Below, in pieces: positions 9,303 through 17,834 of a stretch of 64,000 nucleotides of DNA (position 1 is its first letter; the number at the start of each line of letters is the position of its first letter). The notes beneath the pieces were generated by a model. It made no database searches, was not told where the DNA came from, and saw only the letters and a program-made list of their open reading frames with translations. Source of the stretch: CAIQQQ01 sp037445025 (GTDB lineage: Bacteria; Pseudomonadota; Alphaproteobacteria; Acetobacterales; Acetobacteraceae); contig JBBILI010000031.1 of assembly GCA_037445025.1 (NCBI GenBank), forward strand, positions 3,447-67,446, given 5' to 3'. Made by a program: the position numbers and the translations under genes.

Positions 9303-9863
9303 ATGGCCGAGACCAAGGCGGCAGGCCCGCCCCCCACCGAGCGGACGCTGCACGAGGCGGCGCTGGCGCATCTGGCGCGCTACGGCACCACCCGCGAGGG
9401 CCTGGTGCGGGTGCTTGACCGGCGTGTGGAGCGCTGGGCACGGGCTGCAGGCGACATCGGTCCCGAAACGGTGCGCGCGGCCAAGCAGGCGGCACGGCTG
9501 GTGGCCGACCGGCTGGTGGCGGCCGGTGCGATCAACGACGCCGCCTTCGCCGAAAGCCGTGCCCGGTCGCTGACCCGCACCGGTCGCTCACGCCAGGCGA
9601 TCGCAGCGCATCTGGCGGCGCGCGGGGTGGACAGCGACGTGGCCCAGGCGGTGCTGCCGCAGGATCCGGCGGTGGATCTGGCGGCGGCGGTGGCGTTCGC
9701 GCGGCGGCGACGCATCGGGCCGTTCAGGCGCGGCGAGGTCGATGCGCTGCGCGAGCTGGGCATGCTGGCGCGGGCCGGGTTCTCCCGGGATATCGCCGAG
9801 CAGGCCCTGGAGATGGACCAGGATGCCGCCGAGGCGCTGCTGATCCGGCTGAAACAATCGTGA
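9303..9863 (+). CDS. recX: Regulatory protein RecX
   Basis: A 186-residue RecX-family protein, a small helical-repeat protein that binds RecA filaments and limits recombinase activity. It shows the typical repeats: LAHLARYGTTREGLVRVLDRR near the N-terminus, then INDAAFAESRARSLTRTG.S and LAARGVDSDVAQAVL, and the C-terminal RRRIGPFRR. The open frame extends to 9093, but conservation begins near ATG 9303. recA is not in the window. The gene is followed by azlC with a 4-base GTGA overlap. Confidence 0.9.
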   Translation: MAETKAAGPPPTERTLHEAALAHLARYGTTREGLVRVLDRRVERWARAAGDIGPETVRAAKQAARLVADRLVAAGAINDAAFAESRARSLTRTGRSRQAIAAHLAARGVDSDVAQAVLPQDPAVDLAAAVAFARRRRIGPFRRGEVDALRELGMLARAGFSRDIAEQALEMDQDAAEALLIRLKQS

Positions 9864-10561
9864 CCACGCCCGTCACGTTCACCTGGGCCGGCGTGCTGCG
9901 CGGCGCACGCAAGGGCCTGCCGGTGCTGGCGGGGGTGCTGCCGTTCGCGGTGGTGGCGGGCATCGCCAGCCAGGGGGCGGGACTGTCGCTCACCGAGGGC
10001 GCTGCGATGAGCGGCGTGGTGTATGCCGGGGCATCGCAGTTGGTGTCGCTGGGGATCTGGGCGCATCCGCCGCCGCTGCTCTCGGTCACGCTGGCGGCGT
10101 TCGTGGTCAATCTGCGGCTGGCGCTGATGGGGCCGGTGCTGGCGCCGTGGCTTGACCGGATGCGCGGGTGGCGGCTGTGGGCCAGCCTGTTCTTCATGAC
10201 CGATCAGAGCTGGGCGATGTCGGTGACCGACATGAACGCGGGCGGGCGAGACGTCGGGTTTCTGTTCGGCAGCGGCTTCTCGATGTGGGTGGTCTGGGTG
10301 CTCGGCACCGTGGTGGGCTTCGTGCTGGGCGCCCGGATTCAGCCGCCGCCGGGCCATCCGCTGTTCTTCGCGGCACTGGCGGTGTTCGTCTCGCTGCTGG
10401 CGGGGATGTGGCGCGGGCGGCAGGACCTGCTGCCCTGGCTGGTGGCGGCGGCGTGCTCCACGGCTGCGGCCCAGCTGATGCCGGGCACGTTCTGGTACAT
10501 CGTCATCGGGGCGCTGGCCGGCAGCATTGTCGGCGGCTTGCGGGATTCGCGGCGGGCATGA
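9860..10561 (+). CDS. azlC: AzlC family branched-chain amino acid exporter, large subunit
   Basis: A 233-residue membrane protein with about six or seven hydrophobic segments. The N-terminal block (GLPVLAGVLPFAVVAGI...GLS) and the GASQLVSLGIW stretch are hallmarks of AzlC, which works with AzlD to export branched-chain and related amino acids. The start is GTG, overlapping the recX stop as GTGA; azlD then overlaps as ATGA. The gene order recX-azlC-azlD-MFS suggests one transcript. Confidence 0.93.
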   Translation: MTTPVTFTWAGVLRGARKGLPVLAGVLPFAVVAGIASQGAGLSLTEGAAMSGVVYAGASQLVSLGIWAHPPPLLSVTLAAFVVNLRLALMGPVLAPWLDRMRGWRLWASLFFMTDQSWAMSVTDMNAGGRDVGFLFGSGFSMWVVWVLGTVVGFVLGARIQPPPGHPLFFAALAVFVSLLAGMWRGRQDLLPWLVAAACSTAAAQLMPGTFWYIVIGALAGSIVGGLRDSRRA

Positions 10562-10860
10562 GTCTCGACCCCATGACGCTTGCGGCCATTCTGCTGATGG
10601 GTCTGGCCACCTATGCCTGCCGCGGCGGCGGCTACTGGCTGTTTCGCCAGATCAGCCCGAGCCCCCGGGTGCGGGCGGTGCTGGCCTATGTTCCGGGCAC
10701 GCTGTTCGTCAGCTACGTCATTCCCGCGATCCTGCAGGGCGGGCTGCAGCCGGCGGTGGGGGCGGCGGTGACGCTGGGGGTGATGATCGCCACCCGAAAC
10801 CTGGTGGCGGCGATGGTCTGCGGCGTGGGGGCGGCATGGATCGTATGGAGCTTCCACTGA
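10558..10860 (+). CDS. azlD: AzlD family branched-chain amino acid exporter, small subunit
   Basis: A 100-residue partner of AzlC with three or four membrane spans. The conserved RGGGYWLFR near residue 22 and VPGTLFVSYVIPAIL are typical of AzlD (DUF/PF05437). It starts with ATGA overlapping the azlC stop and overlaps the following MFS gene by about 25 bases, which indicates translational coupling. Confidence 0.92.
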   Translation: MSLDPMTLAAILLMGLATYACRGGGYWLFRQISPSPRVRAVLAYVPGTLFVSYVIPAILQGGLQPAVGAAVTLGVMIATRNLVAAMVCGVGAAWIVWSFH

Positions 10861-11975
10861 ACCGCGCGCCGGCCTGGCCGATCCTGGCCGGGGTGTGCGC
10901 CACCCTCACCGGCATCGGGCTGCAGCGTTTCGCCTATGCGCCGCTGCTGCCGGCGATCGTGCAGGCCGGGCTGCTCAGCGGCGGGGCGGCGGGGGCGCTG
11001 GGGGCGGTCAATCTCGGCGGCTATCTGTTCGGCGCGGCGCTCGCACCGGCGGTGGGCCGCGCGGTGGGGCTGCGCTGGGCGCTGCGCGGCGCGATGATGG
11101 CGGCGGTGCTGGGGTTTCTGCTGTGCGCGGTGCCTGGCGGGTTCGCCTGGCTAACACCATGGCGGGTGCTGACCGGGTTCGCCGGGGGTGTGCTGATGGT
11201 GCTGGCCGGGCCTGCGGTGCAGCAGGTGGTGCCCGCTGCCATGCGCGGGCTGGCGGCGGGGCTGGTGTTCGCGGGGGTGGGCACCGGCATCGTCATCGGT
11301 GCCCTGCTGATCCCGGCGATGTTGCCGCTGGGTCTGCCGGCGGCCTGGCTGTCGCTCGCAGCCCTTGCGGCGGCGCTGACGGCGCTGTCCTGGCGGTTCT
11401 GGCCGGACGTGCCGGCGCCGCGGCCGATGCGGCTGCCAAGGCTGCGCGGTCCGCAGGGTCGGCTGGTCATGGCCTATGCCGGGGCCGCGGTGGCGCAGAC
11501 CGCGCATATGGTGTGGTGGCCGGATTTCATTGCCCGCGGTTTGGGCCAGGGCACGGCGGTGGCGGCGGATTACTGGATTCTCTACGGCGTCACCGGCGCG
11601 CTGGGCCCGGCGCTGTGGGGGCGGCTGGCCGACCGGTTCGGGGCGGCGGCGATGCTGCGGCTGGCGATGGCGGTGCAGGCGGTGGCGTTGGCTCTGCCGT
11701 TGCTCGGCACGTCGACGCCGATGCTGATCCTGTCGACGATCTGTGGCGGCGCCACGGCGATCGGCCTCACGGCGCTGACGCTGACGCGGGCGCGCGATCT
11801 CGCGGGCGAGCAGGCCAGTGCGGTATGGCGGGTCAGCACCGCAACGTTCGGCCTGTCGCAGACGCTGACCGGCTTTCTGATGGCGTGGCTCTACACGGCG
11901 ACGCAGGGGCACGCTGCCCTGTTCGCGACAGGCCTCGTCGGCGCCCTATGCGGCGTAGTACTGTCCGGCTGGTAA
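10836..11975 (+). CDS. YbfB/YjiJ family MFS transporter
   Basis: A 379-residue major facilitator with about 12 membrane segments. The opening block LTGIGLQRFAYAPLLPAI is the signature of the YbfB/YjiJ branch, whose substrates are mostly unknown. ATGs at 10836 and 10845 are both in frame and both lie inside the end of azlD. The gene ends just before AT-rich element copy 2. Being co-transcribed with azlCD suggests a small-molecule efflux role, but this is inference. Confidence 0.9.
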   Translation: MDRMELPLNRAPAWPILAGVCATLTGIGLQRFAYAPLLPAIVQAGLLSGGAAGALGAVNLGGYLFGAALAPAVGRAVGLRWALRGAMMAAVLGFLLCAVPGGFAWLTPWRVLTGFAGGVLMVLAGPAVQQVVPAAMRGLAAGLVFAGVGTGIVIGALLIPAMLPLGLPAAWLSLAALAAALTALSWRFWPDVPAPRPMRLPRLRGPQGRLVMAYAGAAVAQTAHMVWWPDFIARGLGQGTAVAADYWILYGVTGALGPALWGRLADRFGAAAMLRLAMAVQAVALALPLLGTSTPMLILSTICGGATAIGLTALTLTRARDLAGEQASAVWRVSTATFGLSQTLTGFLMAWLYTATQGHAALFATGLVGALCGVVLSGW

Positions 11976-11981
11976 ACCGCC

Positions 11982-12066
11982 AAAAACGAATAAAAGTTTC
12001 TTTGGTTCTTTCTTTTCAAAGAAAGAACTTCTTTTTTTTAAAAAAAAGCAAAAAAACTTTCATTCG
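11982..12066. repeat. AT-rich double-hairpin intergenic element, copy 2 (short form)
   Basis: It fills the convergent gap between the MFS gene and livF. Two AT-rich palindromes abut without a spacer: GTTCTTTCTTT with AAAGAAAGAAC, then a T8/A8 hairpin. The ends form an inverted repeat (CGAATAAAAGTTT and AAACTTTCATTCG). The right end reaches into the livF stop codon. The copy at 53277 is nearly its reverse complement. It could terminate both convergent genes. Confidence 0.75.
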
Positions 12067-12770
12067 CCGAGGTATGCCTTGGCGATCTCGGGGTTCTCGG
12101 CGACATCAGCAGCGGGTCCTTGCAGGACGATGCTGCCGGTTTCGATGACATAGGCAAAATCTGACACCTCCAGGGCGGCGGAGGCGTTCTGTTCCACCAG
12201 CAGGATCGTGGTGCCGGACCGACGCAAATCGGTGACAATGGCGAAGATCTCGTCGACGAACTTGGGCGCGAGACCCATGCTCGGCTCGTCGAGCAGCAGC
12301 AGACGCGGCTCACCCATCAGCGCGCGGCCGATCGCCAGCATCTGCTGCTCCCCGCCGCTCATCGAGCCTGCGAGCTGAGTGAGCCGTTCGCGCAGCCGCG
12401 GAAAGCGGCTCAGCACCTGCTGCCGCCTGCGGGTGATCTCCTGCTGCGAGGCGACGCGCCAGGCGCCCAGCGTAAGGTTCTCCGACACCGTCAGGTCGGC
12501 GAAGATCTGCCGCCCTTCCGGCACATGCAGCAGCCCGAGGGCCGCCACCTGGTGGGGCCGGAGCCCCGCGATATCCGTGCCGCCGAACAGGATCCGTCCG
12601 GCACGCGGACGCAGCAGGCCGGAGATCGCGCGCAGCGTGCTGGTCTTGCCCGCCCCGTTGCCGCCGATGAGGCACACCACCTGCCCGGCCGTCACGCTGA
12701 GATCGAGGCTGTGGATCACCTCGGTGCGGCCATAGGCGAGGGTCACGCCATGCAGGGACAGCAGGCTCAT
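12060..12770 (-). CDS. livF: LIV-type ABC transporter ATP-binding protein LivF
   Basis: A 236-residue cytosolic ATPase of the branched-chain amino acid (HAAT) importer family. Walker A is GGNGAGKT at 36-43, the signature SMSGGEQQ is near 138, and Walker B LLLLDEPS near 157-164 is followed by the family-typical MGLAPKFV. ATGA overlap with the end of livG. It is the last gene of the livK-livH-livM-livG-livF run, so its 3' end lies in repeat copy 2. Confidence 0.95.
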   Translation of the reverse strand: MSLLSLHGVTLAYGRTEVIHSLDLSVTAGQVVCLIGGNGAGKTSTLRAISGLLRPRAGRILFGGTDIAGLRPHQVAALGLLHVPEGRQIFADLTVSENLTLGAWRVASQQEITRRRQQVLSRFPRLRERLTQLAGSMSGGEQQMLAIGRALMGEPRLLLLDEPSMGLAPKFVDEIFAIVTDLRRSGTTILLVEQNASAALEVSDFAYVIETGSIVLQGPAADVAENPEIAKAYLGE

Positions 12771-13555
12771 GCGTGGCTCGCGTGCAGCTTGGCGGCGAGG
12801 CGAGCGCCAAGATAGGCCTCGATGACAGCGGGCTCGCTGCGCACCCGCGCGGGCGGGCCCTCGAAGATCCTGCGGCCGAAATTGAGCACAGTGATGTGGT
12901 CGGACAGCGACATGACGAACCCCATGTCGTGCTCGACCAGCAGCACAGTGGTGCTGCCCGCGGCGATACGGCGGACCAGTTCGGCCAGCGCCGCGGTTTC
13001 CGCCGGGTTCATGCCGGCGGCGGGCTCATCGAGCAGCAGCAGCTTCGGCTGACCTGCCATGGCGCGGGCGATCTCCAGGCGGCGCTGGTCGCCGTAGGAC
13101 AGGCTGGCGGCGGGCTGGCTGGCGCGGTCGGCGAGGCCCACGAGGGCAAGCGCCTCTCTGGCCGCGGCGACGGCACGGCGTTCCTCGGCGCGGAAACCGC
13201 CAAGCCGGGTGAGGATGGACGGCAGTCCAGCGTGAAGAGTTGTGTGCAGGCCCGTGAGCACGTTCTCCAGCACCGACATCTCGGCGAAGACGCGGATGTT
13301 CTGGAACGTGCGGCCGAGCCCCAGCGCCGCGCGGCGATAGGTCGGCAGCCTCGTCACGTCGGTGCCGGCGAAGCGTAGCGTGCCCTCGCTCGGCGCCACC
13401 AGGCCGGAGATGAGGTTGAACAGCGTGGTCTTGCCCGCCCCGTTCGGCCCGATCACCGCATGCACGCCGCCTTGCGGGATGGCGAGTTCCACGCCGTCCA
13501 CCGCCACCAGGCCCTGGTAGCGGCGGGTCAGGCCCTTGGTTTCCAGCAGCATCAT
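12767..13555 (-). CDS. livG: LIV-type ABC transporter ATP-binding protein LivG
   Basis: A 262-residue ATPase that pairs with LivF. It shows GPNGAGKTT, the LivG-specific RTFQNIRVFAEMSVLENV stretch, signature SLSYGDQRRLEIARA, Walker B LLLLDEPAAGMNP and the switch His in LLVEHDMGFV. Two ATGs in tandem start the gene; the first (13555) is taken. Its start overlaps the livM end and its stop overlaps the livF start. Substrate class is amino acids or related carboxylates. Confidence 0.95.
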   Translation of the reverse strand: MMLLETKGLTRRYQGLVAVDGVELAIPQGGVHAVIGPNGAGKTTLFNLISGLVAPSEGTLRFAGTDVTRLPTYRRAALGLGRTFQNIRVFAEMSVLENVLTGLHTTLHAGLPSILTRLGGFRAEERRAVAAAREALALVGLADRASQPAASLSYGDQRRLEIARAMAGQPKLLLLDEPAAGMNPAETAALAELVRRIAAGSTTVLLVEHDMGFVMSLSDHITVLNFGRRIFEGPPARVRSEPAVIEAYLGARLAAKLHASHA

Positions 13556-14427
13556 GCCGCCCCGCGCCCCATGCGCGCATGGCGGGCGATACGCCCCATG
13601 CGCCAGCCGATCAGGCCACGCGGCAGGAACAGCACGGCGACGACGATGATGATCCCGTTGAACACCAGCCGCAGATCGGAGAAGCCGCGCAGCAGCTCGG
13701 GCAGCAGCGTGAGGATCCAGGCGCCGATCACCGGGGCGATCGGCGTGCCGATGCCGCCGAGCAGGGCAAACGACAGAATGGTCACCGCCGGCTCGAAGCC
13801 GTATTCGTTGGGGCCGATGAAGCTCGACTGATGCGCCGAGAGGCAGCCGGCGACACCGGCCAGCACGGCCGAGGTAACGAGGGCCGCAAGCTGGTAGCGC
13901 GGCACATCGACGCCCATGACGGCGGCGGCGGTGGCGTCGGCGCGCATCGCCTCCATGGCGCGGCCGATGCGGCTGCGTCCAACCAGCCACAGAGCGGCGA
14001 TGGCCAGGATGAGGCAGGCATAGATCATCCAGGTATCGGCCTTTTCGGGAATGCCGTTGAGGCCCATGGCGCCGCCGACCAGATCGACATTGACGTAGAC
14101 GGCCCGCAGCACCTCGCCGAGCCCGATGGTGGCGATGGCAAGATACACGCCGGACAGGCGCAGTGTGGGAATGCCGATGGCCAGCGCGAAGGCCACCGGC
14201 ACCACGCAGCTCGCCGGCAGCACCACGTAGAACGGCAGCTGCAGCTTCAGCGTCATCAATGCGCCGGAATAGGCGCCGAGACCCATGAACGCCGCCTGCC
14301 CCAGCGAGAGCTGGCCCACGGCGAGGACGACATACATTGCCAGCGCCAACAGCCCGTTGATGCCGAGCGCGTTGATGACGTTGCCATAGGTCCAGAGAAG
14401 ATCATCGAGCCAGGGGGGGATGGTCAT
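13552..14427 (-). CDS. livM: LIV-type ABC transporter permease LivM
   Basis: A 291-residue inner-membrane permease. The central GQLSLGQAAFMGLGAYSGA and LRLSGVYLAIATIGLGEVLR are LivM hallmarks, and GRAMEAMRADATAAAVMGV is the cytoplasmic coupling loop. About eight membrane segments. ATGA overlap with livH upstream. It forms the translocation channel with LivH. Confidence 0.94.
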   Translation of the reverse strand: MTIPPWLDDLLWTYGNVINALGINGLLALAMYVVLAVGQLSLGQAAFMGLGAYSGALMTLKLQLPFYVVLPASCVVPVAFALAIGIPTLRLSGVYLAIATIGLGEVLRAVYVNVDLVGGAMGLNGIPEKADTWMIYACLILAIAALWLVGRSRIGRAMEAMRADATAAAVMGVDVPRYQLAALVTSAVLAGVAGCLSAHQSSFIGPNEYGFEPAVTILSFALLGGIGTPIAPVIGAWILTLLPELLRGFSDLRLVFNGIIIVVAVLFLPRGLIGWRMGRIARHARMGRGAA

Positions 14428-15305
14428 GCGCGGCGCACCGTGGACAGGCCGAACAGACCCTGCGGGCGCGTCCAGAGCACCGCCACCAGGATCAGGAACG
14501 CCACGGCCTCCTTGAGATTGGAGGACAGATAACCGGCGGTCAGCACCTCGATCACGCCCAAAGCAAGCCCCGCGATCAGCGCGCCGCGCACATCGCCCAG
14601 GCCGCCGACGATGATGACGACAAAGCCGCGCAGCATCATCGACTCGCCCATGAATGGCTGGATGGCGTTGAAGTTGAGGCCGATCAGCACGCCCCCAGCC
14701 CCGGCCAGCGTGCCGGAGAGGAAGGAGACGAGCATCGCCAGCCGCCCGGTGTCGATGCCCATCAGCCCCGCCGCATCCGGCTGCTCGGCCATGGCACGCA
14801 GGGCAAGGCCGAGGCGGGTGGCGCGCAGCAGGGCGAGCAGGGCCGCGACCAGCACGATGGTGGCGGCCAGGATCAGCAGCTGGGCGGCGGTGACGCGCAC
14901 GCCGAGGATCTCGTAGGCGTCGGCACTGATCAGGGCCGGCGGCAGGCGCTGGATGTCCGGGCCGAGCCAGGCGGTCATGCCGGAGTACAGCGCCAGCACG
15001 CCGCCGAGGGTGACCATCAGCGAGGCCAGCTCCGGCGCCTTCTGCCGGCGCAGGCGGGTGAGCAGCACGGCGTCGATCACGATGGCTGCGAGACCGGAGC
15101 CGATGGCCGCGAGCGGGAGAATGACCAGGATCGGCAATGGCGCGAGCCGGCTCAGCCCAAGGGCCAGGAAGGCGCCCGCGGTGAAATAGAACCCGTAGGT
15201 GAGGTTGATCACCCGCAGCACGCCGAACATCAGCGTGAAGCCGAGGGCGAACAGAGCATAGGTGGCGCCAAGCAGGACGCCGTTGACGAGCTGCTGGGCG
15301 AGCAT
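14424..15305 (-). CDS. livH: LIV-type ABC transporter permease LivH
   Basis: A 293-residue inner-membrane permease. N-terminal LLGATYALFALGFTLMFGVLRVINLTYG motif region, the loop LGLALRAMAEQPDAAGLMGI and the C-terminal GGLGDVRGALIAGLALGVIE block are typical of LivH. It follows livK after 108 bases that contain a strong hairpin, which may set lower expression of the membrane genes than of the binding protein. Confidence 0.94.
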   Translation of the reverse strand: MLAQQLVNGVLLGATYALFALGFTLMFGVLRVINLTYGFYFTAGAFLALGLSRLAPLPILVILPLAAIGSGLAAIVIDAVLLTRLRRQKAPELASLMVTLGGVLALYSGMTAWLGPDIQRLPPALISADAYEILGVRVTAAQLLILAATIVLVAALLALLRATRLGLALRAMAEQPDAAGLMGIDTGRLAMLVSFLSGTLAGAGGVLIGLNFNAIQPFMGESMMLRGFVVIIVGGLGDVRGALIAGLALGVIEVLTAGYLSSNLKEAVAFLILVAVLWTRPQGLFGLSTVRRA

Positions 15306-15334
15306 CGTGCGAGGGACCGATAAAAACGATATGG

Positions 15335-15361
15335 ACCCATGCCGGGTGATCCGGCATGGGT
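15335..15361 (-). promoter_or_regulatory. Intercistronic hairpin between livK and livH
   Basis: An 11-bp perfect stem (ACCCATGCCGG / CCGGCATGGGT) with a 5-base loop. On the minus strand it is followed about 9 bases later by TTTTT. Placed after the binding-protein gene and before the permease genes, it could be a partial terminator or an RNA 3'-end stabiliser that keeps livK mRNA in excess, as is common for binding-protein operons. Confidence 0.6.
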
Positions 15362-15413
15362 GTTATGCGAGACCTGGGCTCATAGAACAGTCACAAACCA
15401 GGCGCCAGAGTGG

Positions 15414-16535
15414 CTACTTCAGAACGGTGAACTTGCCGCCCTGCATGGTCAGCACCACCACGCCCTCGGTGGAGGCGGGATCGCGATGATCGGTGAACTT
15501 GAAGGGGCCCATCACGCCGGTGAAGTCGGTTTTCGCCAGGGCGGCCGAGACCTTCTCCGGGTCGGCCGCGCCGGCGGCATCGATCGCCTTGGCCACGATC
15601 TTCAGCGCGTCATAGGCCTGGCCCGCGAACTGGTCGGGGTCCTTGTTGTACTTCGCCCGGAAATCGGCCACGAACTTCTCGTTGATCGGATCCTTCTTGG
15701 CGATGAACCAGGGCGAACCCACGATCAGCCCGTCAGCGGCGGCGCCTGCGATCTCGCCGAGCTTGGGCGAGTTGGCACCGTTGCCGCCGATGAACAGGGT
15801 TTCCTTGCCGAAGCCGAGCTGGCGGGCCTGCAGCAGCACGCCGGAGGTGGGCTCGACCAACGCGGAGAGGCCGATCGCATCCGGCTTCAGCGCCTTGATC
15901 TTGGTGAGCTGGGCGGAGAAATCCGTGTCCTTCGAGCCGAACGTCTCGATGGTGACGATCTTGAGGCCCACCTTGTCCGCCGTCGCCTTCATCACCTCGA
16001 AGCCCGACTTCGCGAAGGCTTCGTCGTTGGCGTACATCAGCGCGATGGTCTTCACGCCGCGCTTCATCGCCGCCTTCATCGTCACCGGCAGCACGTCGCT
16101 TTCCGGCAGCGAGGTGCGGAACACGTAGGGCCCGATATCGGTGATGCCGGTGGCGGTGGTGGAGGTGCCGATGATCGGGATCTTGCGCTCGTTGACCACG
16201 GGGCCGACGGCGAACATCTCGGTCGACAGGGTCGGCCCGATGATGGCGATCACCTTGTCGCGCCCGATCAGCTTGCGCGCCGCGTTGATCGCCTGGTCCT
16301 TCTGGCCGGCGCTGTCTTCGACGGTGAGTGCGATCTTGCGGCCGCCGAGCACGCCTTTGGCGTTGATCTCGTCGAGCGCCAGGTCGAGCCCGGCCTTGAT
16401 GGCCACGCCGTAGGCGGCGGCGGGGCCGGAGAGAATCTCGACGGCACCGACCGGAACCGGCTGGGCCCAGGCAGCCGTGGTGGCGAAGGCGGGTGCGGCG
16501 GCCAGCAGGGCGGCCACGAACGTTCTGCGCAGCAT
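15414..16535 (-). CDS. livK: LIV-type ABC transporter substrate-binding protein
   Basis: A 373-residue periplasmic type I binding protein with a Sec signal peptide (MLRRTFVAALL...AWAQ, cleavage near residue 25). The body has the LIV fold: VEILSGPAAAYGVAIKAGLDLALDEIN at the N-terminus, IIGPTLSTEMFAVGPVVNE and the GFEVMKA..KVGLKIVTIE second-domain entry. The long open frame upstream to 16967 is antisense to xthA; ATG 16535 precedes the signal peptide and has a GGGGGAAAA ribosome site. First gene of the transporter operon. The ligand is likely a branched-chain or other amino acid. Confidence 0.93.
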   Translation of the reverse strand: MLRRTFVAALLAAAPAFATTAAWAQPVPVGAVEILSGPAAAYGVAIKAGLDLALDEINAKGVLGGRKIALTVEDSAGQKDQAINAARKLIGRDKVIAIIGPTLSTEMFAVGPVVNERKIPIIGTSTTATGITDIGPYVFRTSLPESDVLPVTMKAAMKRGVKTIALMYANDEAFAKSGFEVMKATADKVGLKIVTIETFGSKDTDFSAQLTKIKALKPDAIGLSALVEPTSGVLLQARQLGFGKETLFIGGNGANSPKLGEIAGAAADGLIVGSPWFIAKKDPINEKFVADFRAKYNKDPDQFAGQAYDALKIVAKAIDAAGAADPEKVSAALAKTDFTGVMGPFKFTDHRDPASTEGVVVLTMQGGKFTVLK

Positions 16536-16635
16536 CGGCGTTTTCCCCCGTAAGAATATTGCGCGAAACCTATCCCAAAGCCGGGGCAGGTCAAGCAAGG
16601 CTTGCACGCGGGACGCAGGCAGGCGATCCAGGCAT

Positions 16636-17436
16636 ATGACCCAAACCCTGCGCATCGCCACCTGGAACATCAACTCCCTGCGGCTGCGCCTGCCGTTGCT
16701 GACACCGCTGGTGCAGGCGCTGCAACCGGACGTGCTGTGCCTGCAGGAGACCAAGGTGCCGGACGAGTTGTTCCCCGGCGAGAGCCTGCCGGAGCTCGGC
16801 TTTCCCCATGTGCTGCGGGCGGGGATGAAAGGATACAACGGCGTTGCCATCCTCTCCCGCCTGCCGATCGCGGCGCTGGAGAGTGTGCCGGACTGGTGCG
16901 GCCGGTCGGATTGCCGGCATGTGGCGGGCGTGATCGCCATGCCGTCCGGCGCGGTGACGATCCACAATTTCTACGTCCCCGCCGGCGGCGACGTGGCAGA
17001 CCGGGAGCAGAACCCGAAATTCGGCCACAAGCTCGATTTCATTGCCGAAGCGCGTGACTGGTTCACCGCCAACCCGCCCAAACGCGCCGTGCTGGTCGGC
17101 GACCTCAACATCGCCCCGCTGGAACACGATGTCTGGAGCCACAAGCAGTTGCTCGACGTGGTCAGCCACACGCCGGTGGAGACCACGGGCCTGCTGGACT
17201 GGCAGGCAAAAGGTTTTGTCGATGCGGTGCGCGCCCATGTGCCGGACGATCAGAAGCTCTACACGTGGTGGTCCTACCGCAACCGCGACTGGCGCACCTC
17301 TGACCGCGGCCGCAGGCTCGACCATGTGTGGATCACGCCGGACCTGACATCGCGCAGCTTCACCGTGCTGAAGGATGCGCGGGACTGGGAGAAGGGGTCG
17401 GACCATGTTCCGGTTTGCGTCGAGGTGGGGGTTTAG
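16636..17436 (+). CDS. xthA: Exodeoxyribonuclease III
   Basis: A 266-residue AP endonuclease/3'-5' exonuclease of the EEP superfamily acting in base-excision repair. Motifs: ATWNINSLR near residue 8, LQETKVPDE (metal-binding Glu) near 37, the VGDLNIAP block, and the C-terminal DRGRRLDHVWIT...GSDHVPV with the catalytic Asp-His pair. ATG 16636 lies just before the first conserved strand. It is divergent from livK with about 100 bases between them. Confidence 0.94.
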   Translation: MTQTLRIATWNINSLRLRLPLLTPLVQALQPDVLCLQETKVPDELFPGESLPELGFPHVLRAGMKGYNGVAILSRLPIAALESVPDWCGRSDCRHVAGVIAMPSGAVTIHNFYVPAGGDVADREQNPKFGHKLDFIAEARDWFTANPPKRAVLVGDLNIAPLEHDVWSHKQLLDVVSHTPVETTGLLDWQAKGFVDAVRAHVPDDQKLYTWWSYRNRDWRTSDRGRRLDHVWITPDLTSRSFTVLKDARDWEKGSDHVPVCVEVGV

Positions 17437-17446
17437 AAAGGGCTTG

Positions 17447-17488
17447 CTGTAGCTACAGGTTGCAGCTACCGTTTGGCCAACTACGTAG
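17447..17488. promoter_or_regulatory. Palindromes upstream of brnT
   Basis: CTGTAGCTACAG at 17447-17458 is a perfect 12-base palindrome; a related half (TGCAGCTAC) follows at 17461, and CTACGTAG at 17481-17488 is a perfect 8-base palindrome. They lie between xthA and brnT. BrnA antitoxins repress their own promoter through palindromes, so these are candidate operators. Confidence 0.45.
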
Positions 17489-17552
17489 ATGTCCCGATTG
17501 CGTTCCCATCTCTCGAATCCTGCGCTGCCGTGGGCATCACGCGGAACAGGGC

Positions 17553-17834
17553 ATGGAACCGAGCGGGTTCGAATGGGACGAAGCCAAGCGGCGCAGCAAC
17601 CTGGCCAAGCACGGGATTGATTTCCCCCTCGCAACCGCCGTGTTCGGTACGCCCTATGTTTTTCAGGAGGCCGGATCGGTCGGAGATGAACAACGTTGGC
17701 GGGCAACCGGATGGCTGGGCGACCGTTGTGTGTCGGTCATCTTCACCCATTGGAACGGCCTGTTTCGCCTCATCTCGGCCCGGAGAGCACGCCATGCAGA
17801 ACGACAGCACTACCAAGAGATATTCGCGCACTGA
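17553..17834 (+). CDS. brnT: BrnT family toxin
   Basis: A 93-residue RelE-fold ribonuclease toxin (DUF497). The family opening FEWDEAKRRSNLAKHGIDF is at residues 6-24, and the core ends with RLISARRARHAERQHYQE, containing the basic active-site residues. In characterised BrnTA systems the toxin cuts mRNA and is neutralised by BrnA. The C-terminal 41 bases overlap the BrnA gene. ATG 17553 is chosen because the conserved block starts six residues later. Confidence 0.9.
   Translation: MEPSGFEWDEAKRRSNLAKHGIDFPLATAVFGTPYVFQEAGSVGDEQRWRATGWLGDRCVSVIFTHWNGLFRLISARRARHAERQHYQEIFAH

Noticed and set aside
6945..9418. Two long plus-strand frames opposite argF and argD
   Set aside because: Antisense shadows; the minus-strand genes have complete catalytic motifs.
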